A stretch of DNA of 64,000 bases from Bacillota bacterium (GCA_023408315.1 JAEYKI010000008.1:62001-126000); one strand, 5' to 3'. Shown: positions 34,464 through 42,945, counted from the stretch's first letter. Translations and numbers: made by a program. Notes: a model not told the origin generated them from the sequence alone.

Positions 34464-34523
34464 TTTGGAGGCTCTGCCTCCAAACCACGCGCCAAAGGGA
34501 CGATTGTCCCTTTGGAATCCCAT
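34464..34523. repeat. Dispersed hairpin repeat, copy 2 (60 bp)
   Basis: The second copy of the two-hairpin unit at 6926-6984, with compensating changes in the second stem (GGGAC...GTCCC in place of GGACC...GGCCC). This supports selection for, or recent spread of, the folded form. Confidence 0.8.
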
Positions 34524-34627
34524 TATTTAAAAGCAGCTAAACGCTGGTTTAAAATAAAAATTAATTCTATATAAATTATGGTATAATCGATTAACACATA
34601 TTGGCATTGATCGTCAAAAAATATAAA

Positions 34628-34740
34628 CTATTCTATTTGAATTTCACGAATGGAATAAAACATCTCAAGCATATGGAACGATAGATAAAATCCCTGAAAA
34701 ATGGGTATTTACAGAAGATAGACTTAAAGAACTTTTTTGA
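34628..34740 (+). pseudogene. Possible C-terminal gene remnant
   Basis: In the 525-base gap 34364-34888 one frame reads EFHEWNKTSQAYGTIDKIPE and then KWVFTEDRLKELF before TGA at 34738. Composition and amino-acid pattern look protein-like, but there is no start or ribosome site and a stop lies directly upstream. It is AT-rich relative to neighbours. It could be the tail of a lost accessory gene. The rest of the gap holds the dispersed repeat and a hairpin. Confidence 0.35.
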
Positions 34741-34772
34741 TATTGCTGGTATTTAGCGTTGTTTTCTTTTGG

Positions 34773-34802
34773 TTACCTTTTCTTTTTTAAAAGAAAAGGT
34801 AA
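34773..34802. other. Long AT-rich palindrome
   Basis: TTACCTTTTCTTTT and AAAAGAAAAGGTAA form a 14-bp stem with almost no loop, between the gene remnant and the groEL terminator. It may act as a bidirectional transcription stop or cruciform. Confidence 0.6.
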
Positions 34803-34831
34803 GGAAAGAAAAAAGGGAGAATACCTAAACA

Positions 34832-34862
34832 AAAAACAGCAGCCCGTTTGGACTGCCGTTTT
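34832..34862 (-). terminator. groESL terminator
   Basis: On the minus strand GGCAGTCC-AAAC-GGGCTGCT (one G-U pair) is followed by a T run, 26 bases after the groEL stop. Confidence 0.8.
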
Positions 34863-34888
34863 TTTGTATATGTTTAAAGGTATGAGGC

Positions 34889-36520
34889 TTAATACATGCC
34901 CGGCATACCGCCGCCCTGGGGCATTGGCATGGGGGGCTCTTTGGACGGGATATCCGTCACAATGGACTCTGTTGTCAGCAGCATGGCCGCAACGGAGGAA
35001 GCGTTCTGCAGGGCGGAACGTACAACCTTTGTGGGGTCGATGATGCCCGCTTCGATCATGTCCACATAGATGTTCTTCGCGGCGTTGTAGCCAAAGGAAG
35101 AACTGTTGTTTTCCATGATCTTCTCAACAATAATGCTGCCTTCCACGCCAGCGTTGAAGGAAATCTGGCGGACGGGTTCTTCAATGGCGCGCAGTACGAT
35201 GGCGGCGCCTGTTTTCTCGTCGCTTTCCAGCTTCTCAATCAAAGCCTTGATGTTGGAGGCAACGTTCAGCAGGGCCACGCCGCCGCCGGGTACGATGCCT
35301 TCTTCAACAGCAGCGCGGGTAGCGGAGAGAGCATCCTCAATGCGCAGTTTGGTTTCTTTCATTTCCGTCTCGGTTGCAGCGCCAACCTGGATAACGGCTA
35401 CGCCGCCTGCCAGTTTCGCCAGGCGCTCCTGCAGCTTTTCTTTATCGTAATCGGAAGTTGTTTCTTCAATCTGGTTCTTAATGGAACCAATGCGGGCTTT
35501 GATGTCTTTCTCGTCGCCTTTGCCTTCCACAATGGTTGTGTTGTCTTTGTCAACCTTCACCTGGCGGGCGCTGCCCAGCATATCCAGTTTGGCTTCTTTC
35601 AGGTCCAGGCCAACTTCTTCAGAAATCACGGTGCCGCCGGTCAGGATAGCGATATCCTGCAGCATTGCCTTGCGCCTGTCGCCAAAACCGGGGGCTTTTA
35701 CAGCAACGCAATTGAACGTGCCGCGCAGTTTGTTTACAATCAGGGTAGCCAGCGCTTCGCCTTCAACGTCTTCCGCAATAATCAGCAGCTTTTTGCCTGT
35801 CTGCACAATCTGCTCCAGAATGGGCAGCAGTTCCTGAATGGAAGAGATTTTTTTGTCTGTGATCAAAATCAGCGGATCGTCCATAACGGCTTCCATTTTA
35901 TCCGGATCGGTCACCATGTAAGCGGAAGCGTAGCCGCGGTCAAACTGCATGCCTTCAACCACTTTCAGTTCGGTCTTCATGGTTTTGGATTCTTCAACGG
36001 TAATGACGCCGTCTTTGCCCACTTTATCCATAGCCTGGCTGATCAGGTTGCCAATTTCTTCGTCTCCGGCAGAGATAGCGCCAACCTGCGCAATTGCCTG
36101 GCTGCTCTGGATGGGTTTGCTCAGCTCTTTAAGGCCTTCCACAGCAGCGTCGGCTGCTTTCATGATGCCTTTTTTAATTGCCATGGGGTTAGCGCCCGCG
36201 GCAACGTTTTTAAGGCCTTCGCGAATAATGGCCTGTGCCAGCAGGGTAGCGGTGGTTGTGCCATCGCCGGCAATATCGTTGGTTTTGGTGGCAACTTCTT
36301 TAACAAGCTGCGCGCCCATATTTTCAAACGGGTCTTCCAGCTCAATTTCTTTAGCAATCGTCACGCCGTCATTTGTGATCAGGGGAGAACCGAATTTTTT
36401 GTCCAGAACAACGTTCCTGCCCTTGGGCCCAAGTGTTACTTTAACGGTGTCTGCGAGTTTGTTTACGCCTGATTCCAGGCTGCGGCGCGCTTCTTCGCCG
36501 TATTTAATCTGTTTAGCCAT
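34889..36520 (-). CDS. groEL: 60 kDa chaperonin GroEL
   Basis: ATP-dependent folding chamber subunit. The 543-residue sequence is canonical, with VTLGPKGRNVVLDKKFGSPL near residues 28-47, the ATP-binding GDGTTTAT and the C-terminal GGMPGMY tail. It lies 13 bases after groES and ends at an intrinsic terminator. The operon is under CIRCE control. Confidence 0.99.
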   Translation of the reverse strand: MAKQIKYGEEARRSLESGVNKLADTVKVTLGPKGRNVVLDKKFGSPLITNDGVTIAKEIELEDPFENMGAQLVKEVATKTNDIAGDGTTTATLLAQAIIREGLKNVAAGANPMAIKKGIMKAADAAVEGLKELSKPIQSSQAIAQVGAISAGDEEIGNLISQAMDKVGKDGVITVEESKTMKTELKVVEGMQFDRGYASAYMVTDPDKMEAVMDDPLILITDKKISSIQELLPILEQIVQTGKKLLIIAEDVEGEALATLIVNKLRGTFNCVAVKAPGFGDRRKAMLQDIAILTGGTVISEEVGLDLKEAKLDMLGSARQVKVDKDNTTIVEGKGDEKDIKARIGSIKNQIEETTSDYDKEKLQERLAKLAGGVAVIQVGAATETEMKETKLRIEDALSATRAAVEEGIVPGGGVALLNVASNIKALIEKLESDEKTGAAIVLRAIEEPVRQISFNAGVEGSIIVEKIMENNSSSFGYNAAKNIYVDMIEAGIIDPTKVVRSALQNASSVAAMLLTTESIVTDIPSKEPPMPMPQGGGMPGMY

Positions 36521-36533
36521 ATCTTAACTCCTC

Positions 36534-36827
36534 CTACTTCTCTACAACTGCCAGTATGTCGTTCTGGCGCACAACCATCAGTTCCTCGCCGTCCATTTTA
36601 ATTTCTGTTCCGGCGTATTTGGAATAAATAACCGTGTCTCCATCTTTTACATACATGGTGATTTCTTTGCCGTCTACAACCCCGCCGGGGCCAACCGCTA
36701 CAACAACTGCCATGAGCGGCTTCTCCTGCGCGCTGCCGGGCAGAACAATTCCGCTTTTGGTTGTTTCTTCAGCTTCTACGGATTTGATCACGACTCTGTC
36801 GCCTAAAGGTTTAATCTTCATTTCCAA
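36534..36827 (-). CDS. groES: 10 kDa co-chaperonin GroES
   Basis: The heptameric lid of the GroEL chamber. It is 97 residues, with the family start IKPLGDRVVIK, the mobile loop EETTKSGIVLPGSAQEKP and the roof-loop region. ATG follows AAGGAGG. First gene of the groESL operon, 35 bases downstream of the CIRCE operator. Confidence 0.98.
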   Translation of the reverse strand: MEMKIKPLGDRVVIKSVEAEETTKSGIVLPGSAQEKPLMAVVVAVGPGGVVDGKEITMYVKDGDTVIYSKYAGTEIKMDGEELMVVRQNDILAVVEK

Positions 36828-36862
36828 GCCTCCTTATATTCGTTACATTCGAAATTCGGTTG

Positions 36863-36889
36863 TTAGCACTCTTTTTAGGTGAGTGCTAA
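36863..36889. promoter_or_regulatory. CIRCE operator (HrcA binding site)
   Basis: TTAGCACTC, nine bases, GAGTGCTAA: a perfect match to the CIRCE consensus. HrcA repressor is known to bind this element and to release it on heat stress. hrcA itself is not in the window. Confidence 0.98.
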
Positions 36890-36890
36890 C

Positions 36891-36919
36891 AGTATGTTTA
36901 TATGATATATTGTATCCAA
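36891..36919 (-). promoter_or_regulatory. groESL promoter
   Basis: On the minus strand TTGGAT, 17 bases, CATACT. The CIRCE element begins two bases after the -10, so it covers the transcription start. Confidence 0.65.
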
Positions 36920-37093
36920 TAATATGGCAAATATTATTTTTTTTGTTAAACGTGTAAATACGGCGTTTAATTAAAATTATATTCCGGTTGCTCAACTTTA
37001 ATACGTTATGCTTTGATTTTCTTTTGTATACTGCCGCAACAAACAAATGTAAAATAGAGTAAAACAAAAAAAGGGTACAGGGGGACAAAACGC

Positions 37094-37540
37094 ATGGATA
37101 AATGGGACAAGCGGTTTATGGAACTGGCAGAGACCATCGCAACATGGTCCAGTTGCTACCGGGAGGGGCGGACCATTGGAGCAGTAATTATAAAAAACAA
37201 GCGCATCATCACCACCGGTTACAACGGCGCGCCCGCGGGCATGAACACCTGCAGGGACAGGCAGTCCTGCCTGCGAGACCAGCTAAAGATTCCCTCCGGC
37301 GAACGCGCGGAACTGTGCTACGCCATCCACGCGGAGCAGAACGCCATTATACAGGCGGCCAAACTGGGCGTGGCGATAGACGGCGCCACCATGTACTGCA
37401 CGCACCAGCCCTGCGTCATCTGCGCCAAAATGATCATCAACGCGGGCATTGTGCGCGTGGTGTATAAATACCCCTACCCGGACGAATTCGCGCAGAAGAT
37501 ATTTGCGGAAACAGGCGTAAAAGTGGAACAGTTTGCGTAA
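37094..37540 (+). CDS. comEB: dCMP deaminase (ComEB family)
   Basis: A zinc-dependent cytidine/deoxycytidylate deaminase fold, 148 residues. Zinc and catalytic motifs are HAEQNAI near residues 76-82 and THQPCVICAKMIINAG near 98-113. It supplies dUMP for thymidylate synthesis. ATG follows GGGGGA. The family includes ComEB of competence operons, but no comEA or comEC is adjacent. Confidence 0.92.
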   Translation: MDKWDKRFMELAETIATWSSCYREGRTIGAVIIKNKRIITTGYNGAPAGMNTCRDRQSCLRDQLKIPSGERAELCYAIHAEQNAIIQAAKLGVAIDGATMYCTHQPCVICAKMIINAGIVRVVYKYPYPDEFAQKIFAETGVKVEQFA

Positions 37541-37547
37541 ATGATTT

Positions 37548-37627
37548 TTCCACCTTTTTCTTTTTTGGGAGCGGAGTCGAGCGCGCGCTAAAGCGTGATG
37601 AAGCGAAGTGGGTAGAAAAAAGTGGAA
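37548..37627. repeat. Inverted-repeat-bounded intergenic unit
   Basis: Arms TTCCACCTTTTT and AAAAAAGTGGAA (11 of 12 pair) bound an 80-base unit with internal dyads. It resembles a small fold-back repeat. The remainder of the 37541-37785 gap shows no gene. Confidence 0.45.
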
Positions 37628-37785
37628 CCCAAAAGAAAACTAAAATTGTTGTCAAACGGATCGCACCCAAAATGCCAGCCTGCGCGCAACAGTGATAGTA
37701 AATGGGCGGCAAAACTTTCGTATATAAACAGGCGATTTAATGAATGAGCCCGTTTTTGCTTTGTATATAGCCGCTTAATCCGCCG

Positions 37786-38559
37786 TTACGCAATCGCCGC
37801 CGAACCGGGCGTATAGCTCCAGCTCCCGTCGTTCTTCACCGCCTTGCAGTCGTTAAAGAAAAATGCACCTGTGCCGCCGCGCCATTTGCTCACGTCAAAC
37901 GTAAAGCCGTTATCTGTTGCGCCGGTAATTTTTACCGTAAACAGCATACCGTTTTTAAAATGCAGATTTTCCTTGTCTATCAATCCCTGTTCGGCCAGCT
38001 CGTTAAACGTGCCGGTGATGCCCTGTAAGCCATACGAATTGCTTACTATATACACCAGCGCGCTTTTTTCTGCGCCGGTCAGGTTCGTGACCTGGGTCAG
38101 GTCGAGTGCCAGCACGCCGGAATCCGGGTTAAGCCCTTTGTCCTGGTTCCACAGGTCGTTCAGTACGGTTTTATAAAAACCCACCAGGTCGTCGCCCTGC
38201 CCGGTGATTTTGATATAGGATGGTTGATAGGGCTGGGCGGGATAGCTTTCCATGATTTGGCCTGAGTAGCCGACCTCAACATTCTGACCTGCTTTTAAAG
38301 CGGATGCATCCGTTTTTTTATTGTCTATGCCCCAAATATCAATTTTTGTGGAAACTGTATAGAGTTCCGCTGAAGCGGAGTCCGCAATCAAACAAGAACC
38401 ATCAACTATCTGAACAAGTTTGCCCGTTAAAACCGCAGCTGCCTGGGACGGCGCGGGGGCCGCCTGCGATGGCGTCCCGCTCACGGAATTGATTGAGCAC
38501 GCCGCAAGAGCCAACATCAACGCAATCATTGAAATACCAATCACACAAATCTTTTTCAC
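37786..38559 (-). CDS. Putative lipoprotein of unknown function
   Basis: A 257-residue protein with a type II signal peptide. Its basic start is VKKICVIG, a hydrophobic core follows, and the lipobox is LAAC near residues 18-21. A Ser/Pro/Ala-rich linker leads to an OB-like beta segment (LTGKLVQIVDGSCLIAD) and a C-terminal globular part. It should be anchored to the outer face of the membrane. I chose GTG 38559 because GAGGTGA lies five bases upstream. No family is recognised. Confidence 0.75.
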   Translation of the reverse strand: MKKICVIGISMIALMLALAACSINSVSGTPSQAAPAPSQAAAVLTGKLVQIVDGSCLIADSASAELYTVSTKIDIWGIDNKKTDASALKAGQNVEVGYSGQIMESYPAQPYQPSYIKITGQGDDLVGFYKTVLNDLWNQDKGLNPDSGVLALDLTQVTNLTGAEKSALVYIVSNSYGLQGITGTFNELAEQGLIDKENLHFKNGMLFTVKITGATDNGFTFDVSKWRGGTGAFFFNDCKAVKNDGSWSYTPGSAAIA

Positions 38560-38685
38560 AGCAGTCACCTCGTTTCACAGTTTTAGACTGAAAAGTACCG
38601 ATTTTGTTCCTATAAAGTAATCGTGAATAACCGGGCTTCCTCCAGTATACCGTGCCGGATGTATGGAATAAACCCCCGATTTCCT

Positions 38686-38715
38686 TCATATTTATATCTA
38701 TAACTTTCATACATA
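38686..38715 (+). promoter_or_regulatory. Sigma-E-like promoter of the SPOR gene
   Basis: TCATATT, 15 bases, CATACATA. This matches the mother-cell sigma-E consensus (kmATATT and CATACAnT) at all but one defined position. It lies 16 bases before the ATG of the SPOR-domain gene. Confidence 0.65.
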
Positions 38716-38731
38716 AGAAGGAGGTATCTAT

Positions 38732-39640
38732 ATGAGAAGTTCCAGAGAGGAACAAACGTATTCAACCAGGGGAGATTACCATTCCGGCGGGGGCAGCAGC
38801 GGAAGCGGCGGAACGGCCGCGGGCCGCGTGCTCATTATTGTGATTGTCTGCGCGTTTATATATTTTATCAGCGCGGGCGCGGCGGGGAAATGGATTGCCC
38901 AGAACATCGTTACGCCTGTTCTCTCAATCTTCGACCAGGGAGACGCCGCGTCCACATCCACCGTCGGAACGCTTCCGGACGCCAGTTCGTCGGCTGTATC
39001 CACCGCCCAGGCCACGCAGAAAATCCTTCTGCCGGATATGACGCTGTATTGCCTGCAAATCGGCGCGTTTAACGAACAGAAAAACGCTGACGAAACGGCT
39101 ACCGAGGCCAGGAACCGCGGAGGAGCGGGCTACATTTTAACGGACGGAACCATGCGCGTGTTGCTGAGCGGATACAAGAACGAAGCGGATATGAAGAACG
39201 TAGCGGGCAACCTATCCGAAACATCGGGCTACCAGACATACGAATACCCGCTCACCGCCAAGGGCGTTACGTTCAATATCACGGCGCAGCAAAATAACAT
39301 AGACACAATCAAAAACTTCTTTACAGAGGCGCAAACGGTGCACGACGCGTTCTACGACCTTTCTGTAGCGTTTGATTCCAAAAAAAGCACATCGCAGGAG
39401 GTTCTGGACCAAATCAGCCAGATGAAGGCGCAGACGGATCCGCTGGTGCTTTCCATAAACAACATGGCGCAGGGCGGGGACAACGTCCTCAAAAACATGA
39501 AAACGTTTGCAGACGGCTTGCAGCAGGTGCTTTCCGTTGACCTTGCCAATAAAACAGACGTGGAAATTTCTTCTCAGTTGAAGTATAATTATATATGGAT
39601 CAGCGACCTGTATAAGAATTTTGTGGCGCAGATCCAGTAA
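38732..39640 (+). CDS. SPOR-domain membrane protein
   Basis: A 302-residue protein. It has a Gly/Ser-rich N-terminal cytoplasmic tail, one membrane span near residues 33-52, a Ser/Thr/Ala linker, and a SPOR domain near residues 107-175 (YCLQIGAFNEQKNADETATE, then YKNEADMKNVAGNL), then a helical C-terminal region. SPOR domains bind peptidoglycan lacking stem peptides. ATG follows AAGGAGG. The sigma-E-like promoter suggests mother-cell expression during sporulation, perhaps in engulfment; that role is inference. Confidence 0.85.
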   Translation: MRSSREEQTYSTRGDYHSGGGSSGSGGTAAGRVLIIVIVCAFIYFISAGAAGKWIAQNIVTPVLSIFDQGDAASTSTVGTLPDASSSAVSTAQATQKILLPDMTLYCLQIGAFNEQKNADETATEARNRGGAGYILTDGTMRVLLSGYKNEADMKNVAGNLSETSGYQTYEYPLTAKGVTFNITAQQNNIDTIKNFFTEAQTVHDAFYDLSVAFDSKKSTSQEVLDQISQMKAQTDPLVLSINNMAQGGDNVLKNMKTFADGLQQVLSVDLANKTDVEISSQLKYNYIWISDLYKNFVAQIQ

Positions 39641-39655
39641 GCGGGAGGATGACGT

Positions 39656-40009
39656 TTGAAAATCAGAGAAATAGGCGAATTGCTGGACGCGCAGGTATTA
39701 TGCGGAGAGGACAAGCTGGACAGGGAGATTAACTGCGCGTGCGGCTCGGATATGATGAGCGAGGTGCTTGCCTTCACCAAGCACGAGGCCGCCCTGCTGA
39801 CCGGGCTGGCAAACAACCATGTGCTCCGCACGTGCGAGATTCTGGATATTCAGTGCATTGTTTTTGTGCGCGGTAAAACACCCGCGCCGGAGATTGTTCA
39901 AATGGCAAAAGAGCAGGACTGCGTCCTGCTTGCAACGGACAAGCCCATGTTTACAAGCTGCGGCATCCTCTACAGCCACGGCATCAAGGGCGGAATGCGG
40001 GAGGAATAA
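39656..40009 (+). CDS. DRTGG-domain protein (first copy)
   Basis: A 117-residue protein of the DRTGG type found next to [FeFe]-hydrogenase and HPr-kinase-like genes. It has the pattern MKIREIGELLDAQVLCGEDKL... and ends LYSHGIKGGMREE. It starts at TTG 39656 behind GGGAGG. Its stop overlaps the ATG of the ATPase gene. A regulatory ligand-sensing role in the hydrogenase locus is likely but unproven. Confidence 0.82.
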   Translation: MKIREIGELLDAQVLCGEDKLDREINCACGSDMMSEVLAFTKHEAALLTGLANNHVLRTCEILDIQCIVFVRGKTPAPEIVQMAKEQDCVLLATDKPMFTSCGILYSHGIKGGMREE

Positions 40010-40434
40010 TGGAAGAGAAGCCCGCATACCAGATCAGCTACAAGGTAAATAAGGACGATTTTCCCGCGGCGGGCGAGGCGTCTGCAGCCATTAAGGGGAA
40101 GCTCAAACAGATCGGCATGGACCCGGACATCATCCGGCGTATTGCCATTGCGGCGTACGAGGCGGAGATCAATATGATCATCCACAGCCTGGGCGGCGAT
40201 ATGAGCCTTTCCATTTACCCGGAGCAGATTGTAATCACCTGCGCGGATACCGGGCCGGGCATTACCAACTTAAAGCTGGCCATGCAGGAAGGGTATTCCA
40301 CCGCAAACGAAGCGGTTCGGGAGATGGGGTTTGGCGCGGGCATGGGGTTGCCCAATATTCACAAAAATTGCGACAAAATGGAGGTTAAGACCGCTCCGGG
40401 CGGCACAACCATCCGTATGCTGTTTAATATTTAG
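40009..40434 (+). CDS. Anti-sigma-type ATP-binding protein (HATPase)
   Basis: A 141-residue GHKL ATPase of the RsbW/SpoIIAB type. The N box is seen as AAYEAEINMIIHS, the G1 box as DTGPGI and the G2 box as GFGAGMGLPNI. Such proteins bind ATP and phosphorylate or sequester partners. It overlaps the DRTGG gene and precedes the hydrogenase-like gene, so its partner may be in this locus; no sigma factor gene is nearby. Confidence 0.85.
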   Translation: MEEKPAYQISYKVNKDDFPAAGEASAAIKGKLKQIGMDPDIIRRIAIAAYEAEINMIIHSLGGDMSLSIYPEQIVITCADTGPGITNLKLAMQEGYSTANEAVREMGFGAGMGLPNIHKNCDKMEVKTAPGGTTIRMLFNI

Positions 40435-40452
40435 CGAAATCAGGGAATTTTA

Positions 40453-41757
40453 ATGGCAGAGTATTTTCATTCGGTGCGGCTGGAGCGCGACAAATGCAAG
40501 GGATGCACAAACTGCATCAAACATTGCCCCACCGAAGCGATCCGCGTACAGAGCGGCAAGGCCAAAATTACGGACGAGCGCTGCATAGACTGCGGCGAGT
40601 GCATACGCGTTTGCCCGTACCACGCCAAGTACGCGCTTACGGACACGCTGGCAAGCATAAACAGGTTCAAATACAAAATCGCCTTGCCCGCGCCCACGCT
40701 GTACGCGCAGTTTACCGGGCTTAAAAATGTGGACAGGGTGCTGGCCGGCCTTAAACTCATGGGTTTTGACGATGTGTTCGAGGTCGCGCGCGGCGCGGAG
40801 ATTGTTTCAGCAGCCGTGGCAAAAAAGCTTCAGAAAGAACACCCAAAGCCGCTCATCTCTTCCGCCTGCCCTGCGGTGCTGCGGCTCATACAAGTGCGCT
40901 TTCCGGAGTTGCTGCCCCACATTGTGGATGCGGACGCGCCGGTGGAAGTGGCCGCCAAGGTTGCCAAGGCCGAGTTTGCGCAAAAGCACAATGTTTCCGT
41001 TAAAGACATTGGCGCATATTTCATTACGCCCTGCCCGGCAAAGGAGACTGCCATCAAATCGCCCCTGGGCAAAGAAAAAAGCGATGTGGACGGCGCCATA
41101 TCCATCATGGAGGTATACGGCCTTTTAACCGGGCAGCTCAAAGTTCCGGCTACCGTTACCTATAAAGACAGGGAAGAAATGTCCACTGCCGCGGGCGTGG
41201 GGTGGTCGCTCTCCGGCGGAGAGGCCTCGGCCGCGGGCGCGGTTCATTCTCTTGCGGTGGACGGCATTGCAAACGTGATCCGCGCGCTTGAAGATATAGA
41301 AAACGGCAAGCTGCAGGACCTGGACTTTTTTGAAGGCCTGGCCTGCACGGGCGGCTGCGTGGGCGGCCCGCTGGTATTCGAGAGCAATTTTGTGGCCCAG
41401 ACGCGCATTAAAACACTGTGCGAGCGTATGGAAAATAAAACGGCAGACCCGGAAAAAATGGAAAAATACCTGCAGACCGGCATAGCGGACCTTAAAACGG
41501 GCCTGAAGCCCCTGGAGGTGCTTAAGCTGGACGGGGACAGGCTGCGCGCCATGCAGAAGGTGGGGCAGATAGAAGAGCTTGTGGACCGCCTGCCGGGCAT
41601 GGACTGCGGCTCCTGCGGCGCGCCTACCTGCCGCGCACTGGCAGAGGACATTGTTCGCGGCTATGCAAACGAGCTGGACTGCATATTCATCATGCGTGAA
41701 AAAGTGCGCCATCTGGCCGAAGAAATGGTGGGGCTTGCAAAAAAACAGGACGAATAG
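40453..41757 (+). CDS. [FeFe]-hydrogenase-like protein with C-terminal Fe-S domain (putative sensory hydrogenase)
   Basis: A 434-residue protein. Two [4Fe-4S] clusters are encoded at Cys 15/18/21/25 and 44/47/50/54. The hydrogenase core keeps H-cluster cysteines 139 (SSACP), 194 (TPCPAKE), 298 and 302 (LACTGGCVGG). The motifs differ from catalytic HydA: SSACPAV replaces TSCSPGW and GGP replaces GGG. A C-terminal domain has Cys 385/388/393/410 (GMDCGSCGAPTC), a putative further Fe-S cluster. This layout is that of putative H2- or redox-sensing hydrogenases found with DRTGG and PHP genes; sensing is inferred. It sits centrally in the regulatory half of the hydrogenase locus. Confidence 0.85.
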   Translation: MAEYFHSVRLERDKCKGCTNCIKHCPTEAIRVQSGKAKITDERCIDCGECIRVCPYHAKYALTDTLASINRFKYKIALPAPTLYAQFTGLKNVDRVLAGLKLMGFDDVFEVARGAEIVSAAVAKKLQKEHPKPLISSACPAVLRLIQVRFPELLPHIVDADAPVEVAAKVAKAEFAQKHNVSVKDIGAYFITPCPAKETAIKSPLGKEKSDVDGAISIMEVYGLLTGQLKVPATVTYKDREEMSTAAGVGWSLSGGEASAAGAVHSLAVDGIANVIRALEDIENGKLQDLDFFEGLACTGGCVGGPLVFESNFVAQTRIKTLCERMENKTADPEKMEKYLQTGIADLKTGLKPLEVLKLDGDRLRAMQKVGQIEELVDRLPGMDCGSCGAPTCRALAEDIVRGYANELDCIFIMREKVRHLAEEMVGLAKKQDE

Positions 41758-41770
41758 AAAGGCAAAACGT

Positions 41771-42109
41771 ATGGCTACAATCAAAACAGTGGGAGAGGCG
41801 CTGGGTGTAAAACAGCTCACCGCGGTGGAAGACGAAAAAAGCGTAACCGGCGCGTATGTGTGCGATCTTTTGAGCTGGGTAATGGCAAAGGGAGAACCGG
41901 ACAGCGCGTGGATTACGGTGCAGACCCACCTGAACGTGGTGGCTGTGGCCGCGCTCAAAGAATTCTCCTGCATCATAGTGCCGGAGGATATCGCAGTGCC
42001 TCAGGCCACACTGGACAAGGCGCAGGAAGAGGGCATAGCCGTATTCTCCTCGCCGCAAACGGCATACCAAATCTGCCGTGCGCTCCTGGCGCTTGGCATC
42101 GGTTCCTGA
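41771..42109 (+). CDS. DRTGG-domain protein (second copy)
   Basis: A 112-residue DRTGG-type protein, a paralogue of the one at 39656 by family and context. The pattern is LTAVEDEKSVTGAYVCDLLS, then WITVQTHLNVVAVAALKEFS. I chose ATG 41771, 13 bases after the hydrogenase-like gene. The frame is open further upstream but that part lies within the preceding gene. Its stop overlaps the PHP gene ATG by one base (TGATG). Confidence 0.8.
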   Translation: MATIKTVGEALGVKQLTAVEDEKSVTGAYVCDLLSWVMAKGEPDSAWITVQTHLNVVAVAALKEFSCIIVPEDIAVPQATLDKAQEEGIAVFSSPQTAYQICRALLALGIGS

Positions 42110-42804
42110 TGCGGCTCTATTATGACTTTCATATTCATTCCGCGCTCTCGCCGTGTGCAGACGTGGATATGACGCCCTGCAACATTGCGAATATGGCCGC
42201 CTTAAAAGGGCTTGACGCAATCTCCGTGTGCGACCACAACAGCGGCGCAAACCTGCGTGCCGCGGCCGCGGCGGCAGAAGCGGCGGGCGTTCTTTTTTTG
42301 CCGGGCATAGAGCTTACCACGGCGGAGGAGGTGCACCTGCTTGCGTATTTTAAAGACCTGGACGCAGCCTGCGCGTTGGGGGAAGCAATGTATGCGGCAC
42401 TTCCGGATGTACCCAACAACGAGGCATTCTTTGGCATCCAGCTTGTAATGGGTGAAAACGACGAAATCACAGGCAATCAGGAGAAACTGCTTTTGTCCGC
42501 GCTGCCGTATTCTCTGGAGGAATGCGTGGAAATGATCCGGCGGCATGGGGGGGCGGCGGTTCCTGCGCATATCAACCGTGAATCCAATTCCATTCTTGCA
42601 AATCTGGGATTTATGCCAAAAACCGTTCGGTTCAGGGCTATAGAAACGGTTAAACAGTTTGATACGCCGGGTGTTGATTTAACATCTTATACTGTGCTCC
42701 ATTCCTCGGATGCACATCAACTTTGTGATATTTCGGAAAAAGATAACTTTTTGATTGTTAAAAAACCCACAATTCACAACATTTTTGAGGCATTAATCAA
42801 ATAG
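42109..42804 (+). CDS. PHP-domain phosphoesterase
   Basis: A 231-residue PHP protein. Metal motifs are DFHIHSALSPC at residues 6-16, SVCDHNSG, GIELTTAEEVHLLAYF, VPAHINRES and LHSSDAH. The PHP domain is a trinuclear metal phosphoesterase; related proteins are found next to [FeFe]-hydrogenase genes, but the substrate is unknown. It is the last gene of the regulatory half, and a 141-base gap with a Rex-type site follows. Confidence 0.87.
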   Translation: MRLYYDFHIHSALSPCADVDMTPCNIANMAALKGLDAISVCDHNSGANLRAAAAAAEAAGVLFLPGIELTTAEEVHLLAYFKDLDAACALGEAMYAALPDVPNNEAFFGIQLVMGENDEITGNQEKLLLSALPYSLEECVEMIRRHGGAAVPAHINRESNSILANLGFMPKTVRFRAIETVKQFDTPGVDLTSYTVLHSSDAHQLCDISEKDNFLIVKKPTIHNIFEALIK

Positions 42805-42890
42805 CTTTACAAAATTGATATTTTTTTATCAAAATAGTAAAAAAAGTAGTGCAAAACCGCAGTAAATGTGATATTATTGTTGCGGCTAAA

Positions 42891-42908
42891 TTGTTATTTA
42901 ATTAACAA
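42891..42908. promoter_or_regulatory. Rex-type operator before the hydrogenase structural genes
   Basis: TTGTTATTTAATTAACAA matches the clostridial Rex consensus TTGTTAA-N4-TTAACAA with one mismatch. Rex represses fermentation and hydrogenase genes when NADH/NAD+ is low. The site overlaps the region expected for the -35, with a TATATA-type -10 at 42913-42918. Confidence 0.8.
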
Positions 42909-42945
42909 AGTTTATATATAAACTATTTTAACGGAGGATTAAAAT

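Noticed and set aside
36955..36975. TTGTTAAACGTGTAAA as a second Rex site before the dCMP deaminase
   Set aside because: Only the first half matches; the second half-site TTAACAA is absent.
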